DNA from: Chryseobacterium sp. c4a
GTDB taxonomy: Bacteria; Bacteroidota; Bacteroidia; Flavobacteriales; Weeksellaceae
NCBI RefSeq assembly: GCF_009900745.1
Contig: NZ_WXVU01000008.1
Coordinates: 146,712 to 210,711, forward strand
Direction: 5' to 3'
DNA: 64,000 nucleotides
Position numbers and translations under genes: made by a program. Of the stretch, positions 8,341 to 23,300 are shown one piece after another (positions within the stretch are counted from its first letter, which is position 1; each line of letters opens with the position of its first letter). The notes beneath the pieces are model-generated. The model ran no database searches, had not been told where the DNA came from, and worked only from the letters and a program-made list of their open reading frames with translations.

Positions 8341-11300
8341 TTCTTTGCCATATTTTCCTATAAGAGCAGCGAGTTTACTGATGGTTCTTTCTTTGAAGAC
8401 ATCTACAATCTTCACTTTCACATCCAATATCTGTTGGATTCTGCTAATCAGCTTTATCGCCATGATACTGTTTCCGCCTAACCTGAAGAAATCATCATGA
8501 ATGCTGATGGATGCAGAATCAACAGCTAATACTTCTCCATAGATTGCTGCAATCTGTCTTTGAAGCTCATTTTCCGGAGCGGCATATTCTGATATGCCTA
8601 TAAATTCTGGTTCAGGCAATTGTTTCCTATCTAACTTACCGTTAATGGTTAATGGTAAAGCTGTTAAATGAACAAAAACATTAGGAACCATATACTCCGG
8701 AAGTGATTTCATCAGGAATTCTGATATTTGGTGCGGATCAATGACCGGATCGGAAACATAATATCCCACAAGGTGTTTCATATTTCCTTTGTCTTCTTTC
8801 ACCAGAACGGCTACCTGACGAATTCCCGGATATTGAAGCAGGGTATTTTCAATTTCACCTAATTCTATTCTATGCCCGCGGATCTTCACCTGGAAGTCAT
8901 TTCTTCCCATATATTCCAGATCTCCGTTAGCCAGTCTGCGCACTAAATCCCCTGTTCTGTATAAACGGTTATTTTCACCTCTATCTTTCTGATCTTTTGT
9001 CTGGTATGGGTTTACCATAAAGCGTTCTTCAGTAAGTTCCGGTCTGTTCAGATACCCTCTGGCAATACCTGCTCCACCAATATACAGCTCTCCTACCGCT
9101 CCTGTTGGTACAGGACGATATTGAGCATCAAGAACGTATAAAGTTGTGTTGACGATTGCTTTACCAATATTCAATGGATTTTTATCTACTTTATAATCAT
9201 GAAGTGTCGCACAGACTGTCCCTTCTGTTGGCCCGTATTCATTGATAAGCGTAATATTTTCAATGTTTTTATTCAAAATCGGGAAACTTTCTCCTCCTGC
9301 ATGGATTAGTTGTAAGCTTGTTCCGTTATCTACAATTTCCCTCAACAATACTGGCGGAATAAAGGAAACTTCTATGGTATTGGCTTTAATATAATCATTA
9401 AGCTCATTCACTGAAGTTCTAAGCTCGTTACTATACAACCAAAGGGTATTTCCGTTACATAAAGACGGGAATGTCTCATATACAAAGGCATCAAATACAT
9501 AATTGGAGTACACCCCTACATTCTTATATTTTTCAAGCTGATGAGCTTCTTTCATAGCATCGATCAGATTGATAACTCCCTTATGCTCAATCATTACTCC
9601 TTTCGGAAGTCCTGTCGTTCCGCTGGTGTAGATCACATAGGCTAAATTCTCTGAAGTGGCGTGAGTAACAGGGTTATGATTATCTGCTGCTGCCAATTTA
9701 TCTATTATTCCTTTATCATTTAATGAAACCAAATTCACTTCTAAAGGAACTTCACTGAATTTCTCTCTTACTTCTTCCTGAATAAGAATCACCTCAGCTC
9801 CCGTATCTTTTAAAATATGGTTTATTCTGTCTGCAGGATATGACGGATCCATTGGCACATACGCTGCTCCGGCTTTTAATACGGCAAGAATGGCCATCAG
9901 CATATCTTCTGAGCGTTCAAGACATAATGGTACAAGATCATCCGGCTGAAGCTGGTATTCTTTGATAAGATAATTGGACAATTGATTGGCTCTTTCGTTC
10001 AGTTCTTTATAGGATAGTTTCACTTCCTGATATACCAATGCTATCTCATCAGGTGTTTTGGCAACCTGAGATTCAAACTGTTGATGAATTGTATTCTTGT
10101 CCTGATATGCTTTTCGGTTATCATTCCAAATCTCTGTGATCTGTCTGTTCTCTGTTTCTGAAAGAAGAGAAATCTCTCCTATTGTAAGACCATCAGCATC
10201 GAATTTTCCAAGCTGTACAATCTGACTTAACAGGTATTGATACGTTTCTGCTATGCGGTTTATCGTTTCTTTTTTAAATAAAGAAGTGGCATAGTTGAAA
10301 GACATCTGAATCCCTTCAGGGCTCTCATTAATCATGGTCGTCAGATCAAATTTAGCAGCCTGGTAGTCTACATCTCCATCAAAAGGAAGGAAAACAGGTT
10401 CTTCTTCCTGAGCTACAGCATCACCACCATTGCTTGTTTGAAGGCCAAACATCACCTGGAAAACCGGATGTCTTGAGGTATCCTGTTCTACGCCCAGTTC
10501 TTCCACCAGTTTTTCAAATGGAAGATCCTGATGAGCCTGAGCATCTGTCACAGATTTTGAAACCTGTAGAATGAAATCCTTAATATTTTGTTGAGGATCT
10601 ATTTTTTCTCTCAGCGCTAATGTATTTACAAAGAAACCGATAAGGTCTTCAAGACCTGCATAATGACGGTTAGCGATAGGGCTTCCTACTATAATATCTC
10701 CCTGTCCTGAATAAGTAGAAAGGGTTAGATAATAACCGCTCAACATGACATTGTATAAACTTACTCCAAGGTTTTTAGAAATGTCTTTCAATCCAAGCGC
10801 TGTTTCTTCAGGGATATTAAATCTAATGGTATCTCCCTCATAAGAAATCTCAGCAGGTCTATGGAAATCTACCGGAAGGTCTAAGCTCTGATAGTCATCC
10901 AGTTTTGTTTTCCAGTAGTTAATCTGGTTATCAAGACGTTCCCCTGTAAGATAGTTTCGCTGCCATAAGGCAAAATCCTTGTATTGAATCTTTAATTCAG
11001 AAAGTTGCGGCTGTTCTCCTCCGGCAATGGCATGATAAGCTTCAGCCACTTCTTTCAGGAATATGTCTGTAGACCACCCATCAAATGCAATATGGTGAAT
11101 AACTACTGAAAGATAGCTGATATTCTGTAATGTGAAGATATTGATTGCGACCGGAATCTCTTCTTCCAGGCGGAATACTTTATGAGCACTTCTGTTCACT
11201 AATTCCTCCAGTTCTTCTCTGCTTTCTGCGGCTATAGTCTTTATTTCCGGAAGAAGATCGGTAACGACCTGATAGCCTACTCCATTTTCTGTAGTCAGAA

Positions 11301-14300
11301 TAAATGTACGAAGTACTTCATGGCGTTGGATTACTGTCTCTAAAGCTTTGCATAAAGCCCAAATATCAGTTTTTGTGCCTAGAGTAACCGTCATTGGAAT
11401 GTTATAAGCACTGCTTCCGCCTTCATAGGATTCTATAAACCAAAGCCTTTCCTGGGCAAAGGACAATCTCTGTTCTTCTAATGAATCTACTTTTGAAGGA
11501 AGGATGGTTATTTGATCTTCCCCGGTATTTCCCATTAAAGCGACTGATAAAGAGGCCACTGTTTTATGATTGAATATCATAGCAACATTAGCCTGCATAT
11601 CTAATGTCAACCTAATCTTACTGATAAGTTTTATGGCCATGATACTGTTTCCTCCCATTCGGAAGAAATCATCATGAATGCTAATACTTTTGGGGTTAAT
11701 TCCTAATACTTCACCATAAATCTGGCACAGGTTTTCCTGCAGTTCATTTGTTGAAGCGGTATACTCACGACTTCCTTTTAATTCAGGTTCCGGTAACTGT
11801 TTTCTGTCCAATTTTCCATTAAGGGTAACAGGTAATGTTTTTAAGTGTACAAAAATACCCGGCACCATATATTCCGGTAGTGTAGCGGACAGGAATTCTG
11901 ACAATTGTTCATCATTCAATTCACTATCAGAAACATAATATGCTACAAGATACTTTACTCCCGCATTGTTTTCTTTAGCCAATACTGCTACCTGGCGGAT
12001 ATCGGAATGTTTTACCAGGGCATTTTCAATTTCTCCAAGCTCGATACGGAAACCACGAACTTTCACCTGGAAGTCATTTCTACCCAGATATTCTATATTT
12101 CCACCGGACACCCATCTTACTAAATCACCTGTTTTGTATAGGGTTCCGTTATACTTTTCTTTCTTTTCTTGATCTGTCTGGAATGGATTCTTAACGAAAC
12201 GCTCTTCCGTCAGTTCCGGTCTTTTCAAATATCCTCTGGCAACTCCTACACCGCCTATGTATAGTTCTCCCACCCCGCCGATAGGAACCGGATGTAAGAA
12301 TTTATCCAGTACATAGACTGCTGTATTGGCAATTGGCTGCCCAATCAATACATTCTGAATAGCAGGATCATTACAGTCATAATACAGAACATCTACGGTA
12401 GCCTCAGTTGGCCCGTAAAGATTGTGAATTTCAGCGTGATTCATTAGTCTTCGTGCATCCTGTACCTGTTTTAGCGTTAAGGCCTCTCCACTACAGAAGA
12501 TATATCTCAGACTTTTCACCATAGACTGTAATTCTTCTTTGATGTCTAATGTTTCTTCGAAGGCACTTAACATAGACGGAACAAAGTGTAGAACAGTTAC
12601 ATTGGCCTTTTGAATAACTTCAGCTAAGTATTCGGGGTCTTTGTGCCCTTCCGGACGTGCAAATACGATACATGCTCCATAGAAATGAGCCCAGAATAAT
12701 TCCCAAACGGAAACATCAAATGTATAAGGTGTTTTCTGCAGGATATTATCTGTTGGCACTAAAGGATAGGTATCATTCATCCAGACAATACGGTTCACCA
12801 CACTTGTATGCTCTACCATTACTCCTTTTGGAAGTCCTGTGGTTCCGCTGGTGTAGATGACATAGGCAAGATTGTCCGGTTGAATAGCTGTTACGGGATT
12901 AGAGTGATCTTCTTTTTCAACGATCTGTTTGAATGAGGTATTATTTAAAGAAACAACATCTACATTCATATCCTGTAATTTCTCTGCTGTACTTTCCTGG
13001 GCCAATATAATTTTGGCTTTGGTATCGGACAGGATGTATTCTATTCTGTCTACCGGATAAGAAGTATCCATTGGAACATAAGCTGCTCCGGCTTTCAATA
13101 CAGCAAGAACTCCAATCATCATGTTTTCTGAACGTTCTAAGCATAAAGGTATTAAGTCATCCGGCTGAATGTCATAGACTCTGATAAGGTAATTGGCCAA
13201 ACGGTTTGCACGCTCATTCAATTCAAGGTATGAAATTTTCAGATCCTCATACACTAAGGCAATATTATCCGGAGTTTTCAAGACCTGATCTTCAAATAGA
13301 CTGTGAATTGTTTTATCTGAAGGATAAGCCAATTGAGTATCATTCCAGGCAAGCATCTGCTGCCATTGACTTTCTGAAATATAAGAAAGAGCGTCGGAGG
13401 TCATTTCAGGGTTATCAAGAAGCTGGTTCAGGATAATTTCCATTCCATCCATCAGCTGCATCATGGTTTTATTTTCAAAAAGAACGCCTTCATAGTTCAA
13501 TTTCAACAATACGCTTTCTCCCTGTTCTGAAGCCATTATTCCTAACGGATAATCCAGTTTTTCCACTGAATCTTTAAATACAAAGCCTAATTCATTACTT
13601 CCTTCTCCTTTTGGTACAGGATAGTTTTCATATACAAATAAGCTGCTGAAAATACGACGTCCTTCCTGGTGAAGCTCTGCAAGATTGATATCACTATGGG
13701 TATTCAGATCACTGATCCTGTTTTGAATTTCCATGATACGATCTATGATGCGGCCATCTTCATGATTCACAATTAACGGTAAGGTATTGATGTACAATCC
13801 TGCTGAGGATTCTATACCATCCACCGGTAAACTTCTTCCTGAAACAGTAGTTCCCACTACGGTTGTCTGCAATCCACTGTATAGTTTTAACTGGCTGTGC
13901 CATAAGTATTGCAATACAGCATTTACCGTTAATCCATGAGCTTTTGTGAAGTCTTTCAGATTATGGTATCTGTCTCCGCTTATCAATAGGGTTACCTTCT
14001 GGTGATCTTTGATATGACGGTATGTTCCTAAATCGATCTGTCTTTGATCTTCTTTGACAAGGCTTTTCAGGTCTTCCTGATCTTCAAGAAGGGTCATGTA
14101 TTGATCCCAGAAGCTACGGCCTGCTTTTTTGTTGATCTGTAAATATTTCTGACTTGCTGCATATGCATGATCTACCGACAGGATATATTCTTCATTATTA
14201 AGCTGGCTCAGATATGCCTCATGAACACTATTCATCATGACAGGCATGCTCCAGCCGTCCAGTATCGCATGGTGGTTACTGAATAAACAGCTGTAATATT

Positions 14301-17300
14301 CTTCATTTCGTTTGAAAAGATAGACTCTGAACAGGTTTCCTTTGGTAAGGTCATAGCCTTCAAAACGATCATTATGAGTGATTTCCTTGATCAATTCTTC
14401 CTGTGCTTCTTCAGACAGGGTACTGATATCCTGATATCTCCAGTCTAATTTTCCTTCTTTATCTATAACCTGTACAATTTCTCCATTCCAGTCGAATCTG
14501 ACTCTCAGGGATGGATATTGTGCCTGAGTTAATTTCCAGGAATTTTTTAGTTTTTCTGTATCTATTTTAGCCTGATATTCCCACATCAATTGTACTCTGT
14601 AAGCATCATCTGTTTCTCCCTGGTTCAGAGCGTGATACACGAATCCTTCCTGTAAACTGTTGGCCAGATACACGTCTTCTATTTCTCCTTTCTCCTGAAT
14701 CGTTGAAAGCTGCGCTTTTTCCACTACATGATCTACATCTGATGCTGTAAGGTAGCTTCTATTCTCTTCTGAAAGGTTCTTAATAATGGATTCCAGATTC
14801 TGTTTGAAGCTTTCCGCTAAAAGTGTAATCTTTTCAGCTGGAAGATATCCTGAAATCCCAAAGCGAAGCTGACCATCAACAACAGCACCATTGATGCTTA
14901 CAAAATGACTGTCACGGTTAGCAGGATCAACACCAGCTCCGGTATCTTCAGCAGCAATAAACCATGTTTTCTCACCGGATACTTCTTCTTTGTCAAGCTG
15001 ACCTAAGTAATTGAAACTGATCTTCGGTAATTCACGGTTTGTATATCCTACTAAACTTCCATAACCGATTCCATTATTCGGGATGCTTCTTAAAGATTCT
15101 TTGGTAAGGATAACGGTATCTTTTGATGATTTTCCTGTTTCCAGCTGTACCGGATACATTGTGGTAAACCACCCCATTGTTTCTGTGATGTCTAACTGGC
15201 TGAATACTTCTTCACGACCATGACCTTCCAGCAGAATAGCATGACGTTCATTCCCGGTAACCTGTGTAAGAGCCTGCGATAAAGCTGACAGCAACAAATC
15301 GTTGATCTGGGTATGATATACGTGATGTACTCCACGGATAAGGGTTCCGGTGGCTTCTTTATCCAATTGAAGGTGGCCGTGGTGATATTCTTCGGTAATC
15401 AGTTTAGATACTATTGAATTACTTTCTTCAACAATATCAGCGATATGGTTCCAATAGGTGGTTTCTTGATCTCTGGATTCCGGCTTTTCTTTTTTATAGT
15501 TTCTGATGGCTTCTACCCATTGACGGTAGCTGCTTCCCTTCTGAATCTGATAATTTTCTCCTTTTTCAAGGGTTTGATAGATGTTTTTCAAATCTTCGGT
15601 AAGGACTCTCCAGCTTACGGCATCAATAATCAAGTGATGGAACGCAAAGAATATTCTCGCACTACCATCCTGATACCCATCAATATATCCAATCTGATAC
15701 AATGATCCTTTTTCAATATCAAAGTGAGACTGCCATTCTGTGAATATATCAGCCAGTTCCTCCGGTTTCAGACCAGAAGCATTAAGGTAATTGATCGCAG
15801 GAGCATTTTCTCCTGATTTATACTCTTGAGTATGACCTGTATATCCTAATCTGAAGGCGTCATGTTTTGCCAGTAGCAAGTCTATAGCCCGTTCAAATAG
15901 GTTTTGATCAAGCTTCGGAACATTGATGATAAATGCCTGGTTCCAGTGATTGAATGCTGCAAGATAGCCGGATTCTTTTTGCTCAAAGAACCATTCCTGT
16001 ACTGGTAAAAGCGGAACTTCTCCTGTCGGGATTCCCTGTTCGGTAAGAATGCTGGCTTCACTTCCCTGTTTTTTATCTTCTATCAATTGAGATAGTGAGG
16101 TTACCGTTCGGGCCGTAAAGACTTCTTTTACACTTACTCTCACTTCTAATTGCTGGCGGATCTTCCCTACCAGCTGAATACTGATAATACTATCCCCCCC
16201 TAATCTGAAGAAATCATCATGAATACTGATTTTATCCGGATCCAGTCCCAGCACTTCTCCATAAATCTGGCAAAGTCCTGCCTGAAGCTCTGTTTCAGCG
16301 GCTACATATTCTTTACCTCCTGTAAATTCTGGTTCCGGTAAAGCTCTTCTGTCCAGCTTTCCATTAATGGTAAGCGGAAGTTCAGTTAAGTGAACAAAAG
16401 CACTTGGCACCATATATTCCGGCAGAGATTCTGATACATATTCCGAAAGCTGGTGAGTATCAATCTCTGAATCTGAAACATAGTACGCTGCAAGGTATTT
16501 TACCCCTGATTTATTTTCTTTTGCTAAAACAGCAGTTTGACGAATACCTTCCAACTGAAGCAGGGTATTTTCAATTTCTCCCAATTCAATTCTGTGACCA
16601 CGGATCTTCACCTGGAAGTCATTTCTTCCTCTGTATTCCAACTCTCCGTTTGGCAGCCATCGAACTAAGTCTCCGGTTCTGTATAAACGGCTGTTTTCGT
16701 CTTTTTCTTTCTGTTCCGACGTTTGGAAAGGGTTTACCATAAAACGTTCCTCTGTAAGCTCCGGTCTGTTCAGATAACCTCTGGCAATACCAGCTCCCCC
16801 AATAAACAATTCACCTACAGCTCCTACAGGAACAGGGCGGTATTGAGCATCGAGAACATATAAAGTGGTATTGGCAATCGCTCCTCCAATATTTAATGGA
16901 TTTTTATCTTCTTTATATTCATGAAGAGTGACACAAACGGTTCCCTCTGTTGGCCCATATTCATTAACAAGGGTAATGTTTTCAATATTTTTATCCAATG
17001 CCGGGAAGCTTTCTCCTCCTGCGAAGATGAGTTGTAAGCTTGTTCCGTTTTCCACAATTTCTCTCAATAAAACTGGTGGAATAAAGGATACTTCTATGGC
17101 GTTGTTTTTAATATAATCATTAAGCTCATTGACTGAAGTTCTAAGCTCATTGCTATACAACCAAAGGGAATTTCCGTTACACAACACAGGGAACGCTTCA
17201 TATACAAAGGCATCAAATACATAATTGGAATAGCATCCTACTTCCTGATATTCTTCAAGTCGGTGTGCTTTTATCATTGACCTGATGAGGTTGATCACTC

Positions 17301-20300
17301 CTTTGTGTTCAATCATTACTCCCTTAGGAAGTCCGGTAGTTCCACTGGTATAAATCACATAAGCAAGGTTTCCTGCATGAACTTCTGTAACAGGGTTATT
17401 AGTAACTTCTGTTTCAAGTATTGCTTTAAGAGTAACTTCATCCAGTGAAATAACGTCTATATTCTGTAATTTATCGATAGTGCTTCCCTGTGCAATGGCC
17501 AATTTTGCCTGGGTATCTTCCAGAATATGTCCTATTCTGTCTGCAGGATATGATGGATCCATTGGTACATAAGCAGCTCCAGCCTTTAATACAGCAAGGA
17601 TCGCAATCAGCATATTTTCTGATCTTTCAAGGCATAATGGAACCAAGTCATCAGGTTGAAGCTGATACTTATGGATCAAATGGTTTGCTAAGCGGTTTGA
17701 ACGCTCATTAAGCTCACGATATGAAAGTTTAAAATCCTTGTAGACCACAGCTATTGTATCAGGATTTTTTTCTGCTTGATATTCAAATACCTTGTGAATA
17801 GTCATTTCTGACGGATAGTCTTCCTGTGTAGCATTCCATTTTGTAATGATCTGCTGAGTTTCCTCTTCTGAGATCAGTGAAAGGTCGCGGATTGATGTCT
17901 GATCCGGATTAGTTTCTATCATCTGGTCTAAAAGAAGCTGATAAGAATTGGCCATTCTAGTAATGGTTTCTTCTTTAAATAAAGCTTTGGCAAAATTGAA
18001 CATGATCCGGATGTTTTCTCCGTCATCATCAATCATGGTAGTAAGGTCAAATTTCGCTGCTTTATAATCTACTTCTCCTGCAAAAGGATGGAATAATGCT
18101 TCATTTTTATTAGCTTTAACCTCTCCATCGATACTTTGAAGTCCAAACATGACCTGGAAAACAGGGTGTCTTGAAGTATCCTGCTCCACACCCAATTCAT
18201 CTACCAGTTTTTCAAATGGAAGATCCTGATGAGACTGGGCTTCATTGACAGATTTCGATACCTGAAGAATAAAATCACTGATATTCTGTGCCGGATCTAC
18301 TTTTTCTCTTAAAGCCAAAGTATTGACAAAGAAACCGATGATGTCCTCCAGACCTGCATGGTGGCGGTTGGCAATTGGGCTACCCACCACAATATCGTCC
18401 TGTCCGGAATAAGCAGACAGCATCAGATAATAACCTCCCAGCATTACACTGTACAGACTTACTCCCAGCTTTTGTGAAAGGGCTCTAAGTTTTTGCCCCT
18501 GCTCTGTATTCAGGTTGAAGTAAAGATTTTCTCCTTCATAGGATATTTGAGATGGTCTTTTGAAGTCTGAAGGTAATTCAAGGTTCTGGAAATCATCCAG
18601 TTTATTTTTCCAATATCCAATCTGATTGTCAAGACGTTCTCCTGAAAGATAATCCCGCTGCCATAATGCAAAGTCTTTATACTGAACTTTTACCGGTGAA
18701 AGTTCCGGTTCTTTTCCATCAACAAGAGCATAGTAAACGGAAGCTACTTCTTTTAAGAAAACGTCTATAGACCAACCGTCAAAAGCAATGTGATGAACAA
18801 CAATAGAGAGATAAGCCTGTCCTGAAAGTCTGAAAACATTGATCTCTACAGGAATCTCCTCATCCAGATTGAAGACTTTATTCACGCATTTGTTGACTGC
18901 ATTTTCAAGTTCTCCTTCGCTATTGACTTCCGTGGTTTTTATCTCAGGTATAAGATCTGTAACGATCTGATATCCTATTCCGTTATCAGTAGTTCGGATC
19001 ATTGAACGGAGTATATCGTGACGCATGATCACCCTCCTCAAGGATTCTTCAAAAAGATTCAGCTGAATATTTTCATCTAATCTTGTAATGATAGGAATGT
19101 TATAAGCACTGCTTCCGCCTTCATAGGATTCTATAAACCAAAGTCTTTCCTGAGCAAAGGATAATCGTTGCTCTTCAGGAGAATTTACCTTGACTGGAAC
19201 TATATTTATTCCATTTTCATCATGATTTTCATGAACTAGAATACTGGAAAGAGAAGCAACTGTCTTGTTATTAAATACCATTCCTACATTGACCTGCAGA
19301 TCCAGATTTTGTCTGATTTTGCTGATTAGTTTAACAGCCATGATACTGTTTCCTCCTAATCTGAAGAAATCATCATGAATACTGATGGCTTCAGGACTGA
19401 TGCCTAATACTTCACTATAAATGATAACAAGCTGTTTTTCAAGCTCTGTTTCTGGTACTGTGTAATTTTTACTTCCGGTAAACTCTGCTTCCGGTAAAGC
19501 TCTCTTATCCAATTTACCGTTAATTGTTACCGGTAAAGAGGTTAAGTGAACAAACACTCCCGGAACCATATATTCGGGCAATGATTCTAAAAGGAATTCT
19601 GAAAGTAAAGATGCTTCTATTTCATTTTCAGAAACATAGTAACCTACAAGATATTTTAACCCGGCTTTATTTTCTTTGCCTAAAACGGCAACCTTACTAA
19701 TTTCAGGATAGTCCAGCAATTTATTTTCAATTTCACCCAGTTCAATTCTATAGCCACGGATCTTCACCTGGAAGTCATTTCTTCCGATGTATTCCAACCC
19801 GCCATTGGATAACCAGCGGACTAAATCCCCGGTTCTGTACAGACGTTCATTCTCTCCTTTTGCTTTCTGATCTTCAGTCTGGAAAGGGTTGATAATAAAA
19901 CGTTCTTCTGTAAGCTCCGGTCTGTTCAGGTAACCTCTTGCAATTCCTGCTCCTCCTACATAAAGCTCTCCTACAGCCCCTACAGGAACGATACGGCGAT
20001 ATTTATCCAATACATAAGTGGTCATATTTCCGATTGGTCCTCCGATGTTTACTGGGTTTTCATCTTCGTTATAATGGTGTAATGTAGCACATACTGTAGT
20101 TTCTGTTGGTCCGTAAGCATTGATCAGATCCACTCCATATTCTTTATAAGCTGCCATCACCTGTGGATTGGTAACATCACCGGCTACCACAAGCTTCTCT
20201 AATGGTAAGATATATTCTCTTATTAATAATACCGGCGGAATGGTTGCAACGCTAATCTTATTTGCTTCAATATAATCTTTTAAGGAAAACAGATCTGTCT

Positions 20301-23300
20301 GAAGTTCTTTTTCCAAAATGTAGAGCGTATGTCCATGGGTAATGGATGGATACAATTCCCAAACATGGGCATCAAATACATAATTGGCGTACCATAGACA
20401 GTTCTTCCGTTTATTACCTGTCAATCCGAATTCTTTAGCTTCCTGATGGATCAGATTGGCAACACTTCTATGCTCAATCATTACTCCTTTAGGTAATCCT
20501 GTTGTTCCACTGGTGAAAATAACATACGCTAAATTATCTGGTTGAGTATTGGTAACAGGATTATTAGTTGATTCTGTTTCAAGCGTTGCTTTAAAGGTGA
20601 CTTCATCTAATGAGATCACATCTACTGCATGGTTTTTCAACTTTCCGGAAGTACTTTCCTGACCTAAAATCAATCTTGCTCCGGTATCCTGAAGAATATG
20701 CTCTATTCTATCTGTCGGGTAAGAAGGATCCATTGGAACATAAGCGGCTCCGGATTTTAATACGGCTAAAATAGCGATCAGCATGTTTTCAGAACGGTCT
20801 AAAAATAGGGGTACCAATTCGTCCGGCTGAAGTTTATACTTAGCAGTTAAATGGTTGGCTAAACGGTTTGATCTTTCATTCAGTTCTTGATAAGAAAGTT
20901 TAACATCTTTATATACTAAAGCTATATGATCAGGTGTTCTTGCAACCTGTTCTTCAAACAACTCATGAATTGTTTTGTCTGATGGATATGTAGTTTCTGT
21001 GGCATTCCACGTTTGCATTAATTCAAACTGCTCTTTTGGAAGATAAGAAAGTTCACCGGATGTAATTTTCCAGTTTTCTAATACTTGAGCCAAAATACTC
21101 TTCATCCCTTCCGTAAGGTTTTCCATTGTTTTTTGTTCAAAGAGCGCTCCTTCGTAGTTGATTTTCATGATTACACTATCTCCATGTTCAAAAGCCATGA
21201 TTCCCAATGGATAATCCAGTTTTTCTACTCCCCCTTTGAAGACAAATCCTACTTCATTACTATCTTCTCCTGCTTCCGGCACCGGATAGTTCTCATACAC
21301 AAATAAACTGCTGAACATACGGTTGGAGTCCTGATTAAGCTCAGCAAGGCTCATATCACTATGGGTATTCAGCTCACTGGATCTGTGCTGAATCTCTGAA
21401 ATAACATCAGTCACCAAGCCTTCTTTATGCTGTACAATCAATGGAAGTGTATTGATGAATAAGCCTGCAGAGGATTCTATACCATCTACAGGTAAACTTC
21501 TTCCGGATACAGTAGTTCCAACAACAGTAGTTTCCACTCCGCTGTATATTTTCAGCTGATTATGCCATAGATATTGAAGAACTGCATTCACAGTGAATCC
21601 ATTTTCTGTCGTAAATCTTTTCAACTGCTGATACTGTTCATCTGCAATTGTCATGGTCGTCAGACTATGCTCTTTGATCTGACGATAGGTTCCAAGATCG
21701 ATATGTCTTTGAGAGTCTTTAATCAGGCTGCTCAGGTCTTCACGATCTTCAAGGGTTGCTATATAGTCTTTCCAGAAGCTTCGGCTGGCATCTTTATGCT
21801 GTTGGAGATATTTCTGGGTATTGATGTATGCCTCATCGGTGATCCATTCAGATTGGTGATCTTTAATCAGACTCAGATAAATATCATGGATTCTCTTCAG
21901 GATGATCGGCATACTCCATCCATCCAACACGGCGTGATGGTTACTGAACAGACAAGTATAATGTTTTTCTGAACGTTTGAACAGATACACTCTGAACAGT
22001 CCGCTTTTTGATAGATCATAGACTTCAAAACGGTCTTTATGGGTCAATTCCTTAATCAGTTCCTCCTGTTCTTCTTCATTCATTCCGGTTATATCCTGAT
22101 AACGCCAATCCAAAGGACTTTCTTTATCAATAACCTGAACAATTTCTTCACTCCAATCGAATCTGAGTCTCAATGCAGGAAACTGCTGTTGGGTATGTGA
22201 CCATGCTTCTTTAATCTTATCAATATTGATCTCAGCAAGATAATCCCAGGTTAACTGTATACGATAAGCATCGTCTTTATCTCCCTGACTCAATGCATGA
22301 TATACAAAACCTTCCTGAAGGCTGTTCGCAAGATATACGCCTTCAATCTCACTAGATTCCTGAAGACTGAAAAGTTGTTTAGCACTTATGATATGGTCTA
22401 CATCTGATGGGGTAAGGAAGCTTCTTGTTTTCTTAGACAGCTCATCAATAATAGTAACCATCTGGTTTTTAAAATTTTGAGCAAATTGCGTTACCTTTTC
22501 CTGAGTCAGATGGGCTGAAATTCTGAAACGAAGTTCTCCATCTACAACAGCTCCGTTGATTCCGATCAGATAACCGCCACGATTGGATTCTCCGATGGAA
22601 ATTCCGCTATCTTCAGCTGCAATAAACCATGTTTTTTCTCCTGAATTTTCTTCCTGGTCAAGCTGTCCGAGGTAGTTGAAACTCACTTTTGGAAGTTCCT
22701 GATCTGTATATCCTACCAGGCTTCCATAGCCAATTCCATTGTTTGGAATGCTTCTTAGAGCTTCTTTGGTCAGCACTACGGTATCATTCACCTCTTCACC
22801 TGTTTCCAGCAATAATGGATACATAGAAGTAAACCAACCTACTGTTTCAGTAATATCAAGGTTTCCAAATACTTCTTCACGTCCATGGCTTTCCAATAAG
22901 ACAGCATTATGGATGTTTCCTGTAAGATCTCCAAGTGCTGCAGCTAATGCAGACAATAAAAGATCATTGATCTGGGTCTGATATACATGATGGCTTCCTC
23001 TTATCAGTTTTTCTGTATATTCTTTATCCAGTGCAAGAATATCATGGTTTTGCTCCTGAACAGAAAGGGCTTCCAATGCACTATTGGTTGGATTCACTGT
23101 TTTTGTGATGCTGTTCCAATATGACAATTCCAGGTCTCTTGCTTCTGAATTTTCAGATTTGTAGCCTTTTATGGCTTCTGTCCATTGACGGTAGCTGCTT
23201 CCTTTCTTTATCTGATATTTTTCTCCTTTCTCAAGGGATTGGTAAATATTCTTTAAGTCTTCAGTGATGATTCTCCAGCTTACTACATCGATAATCAGGT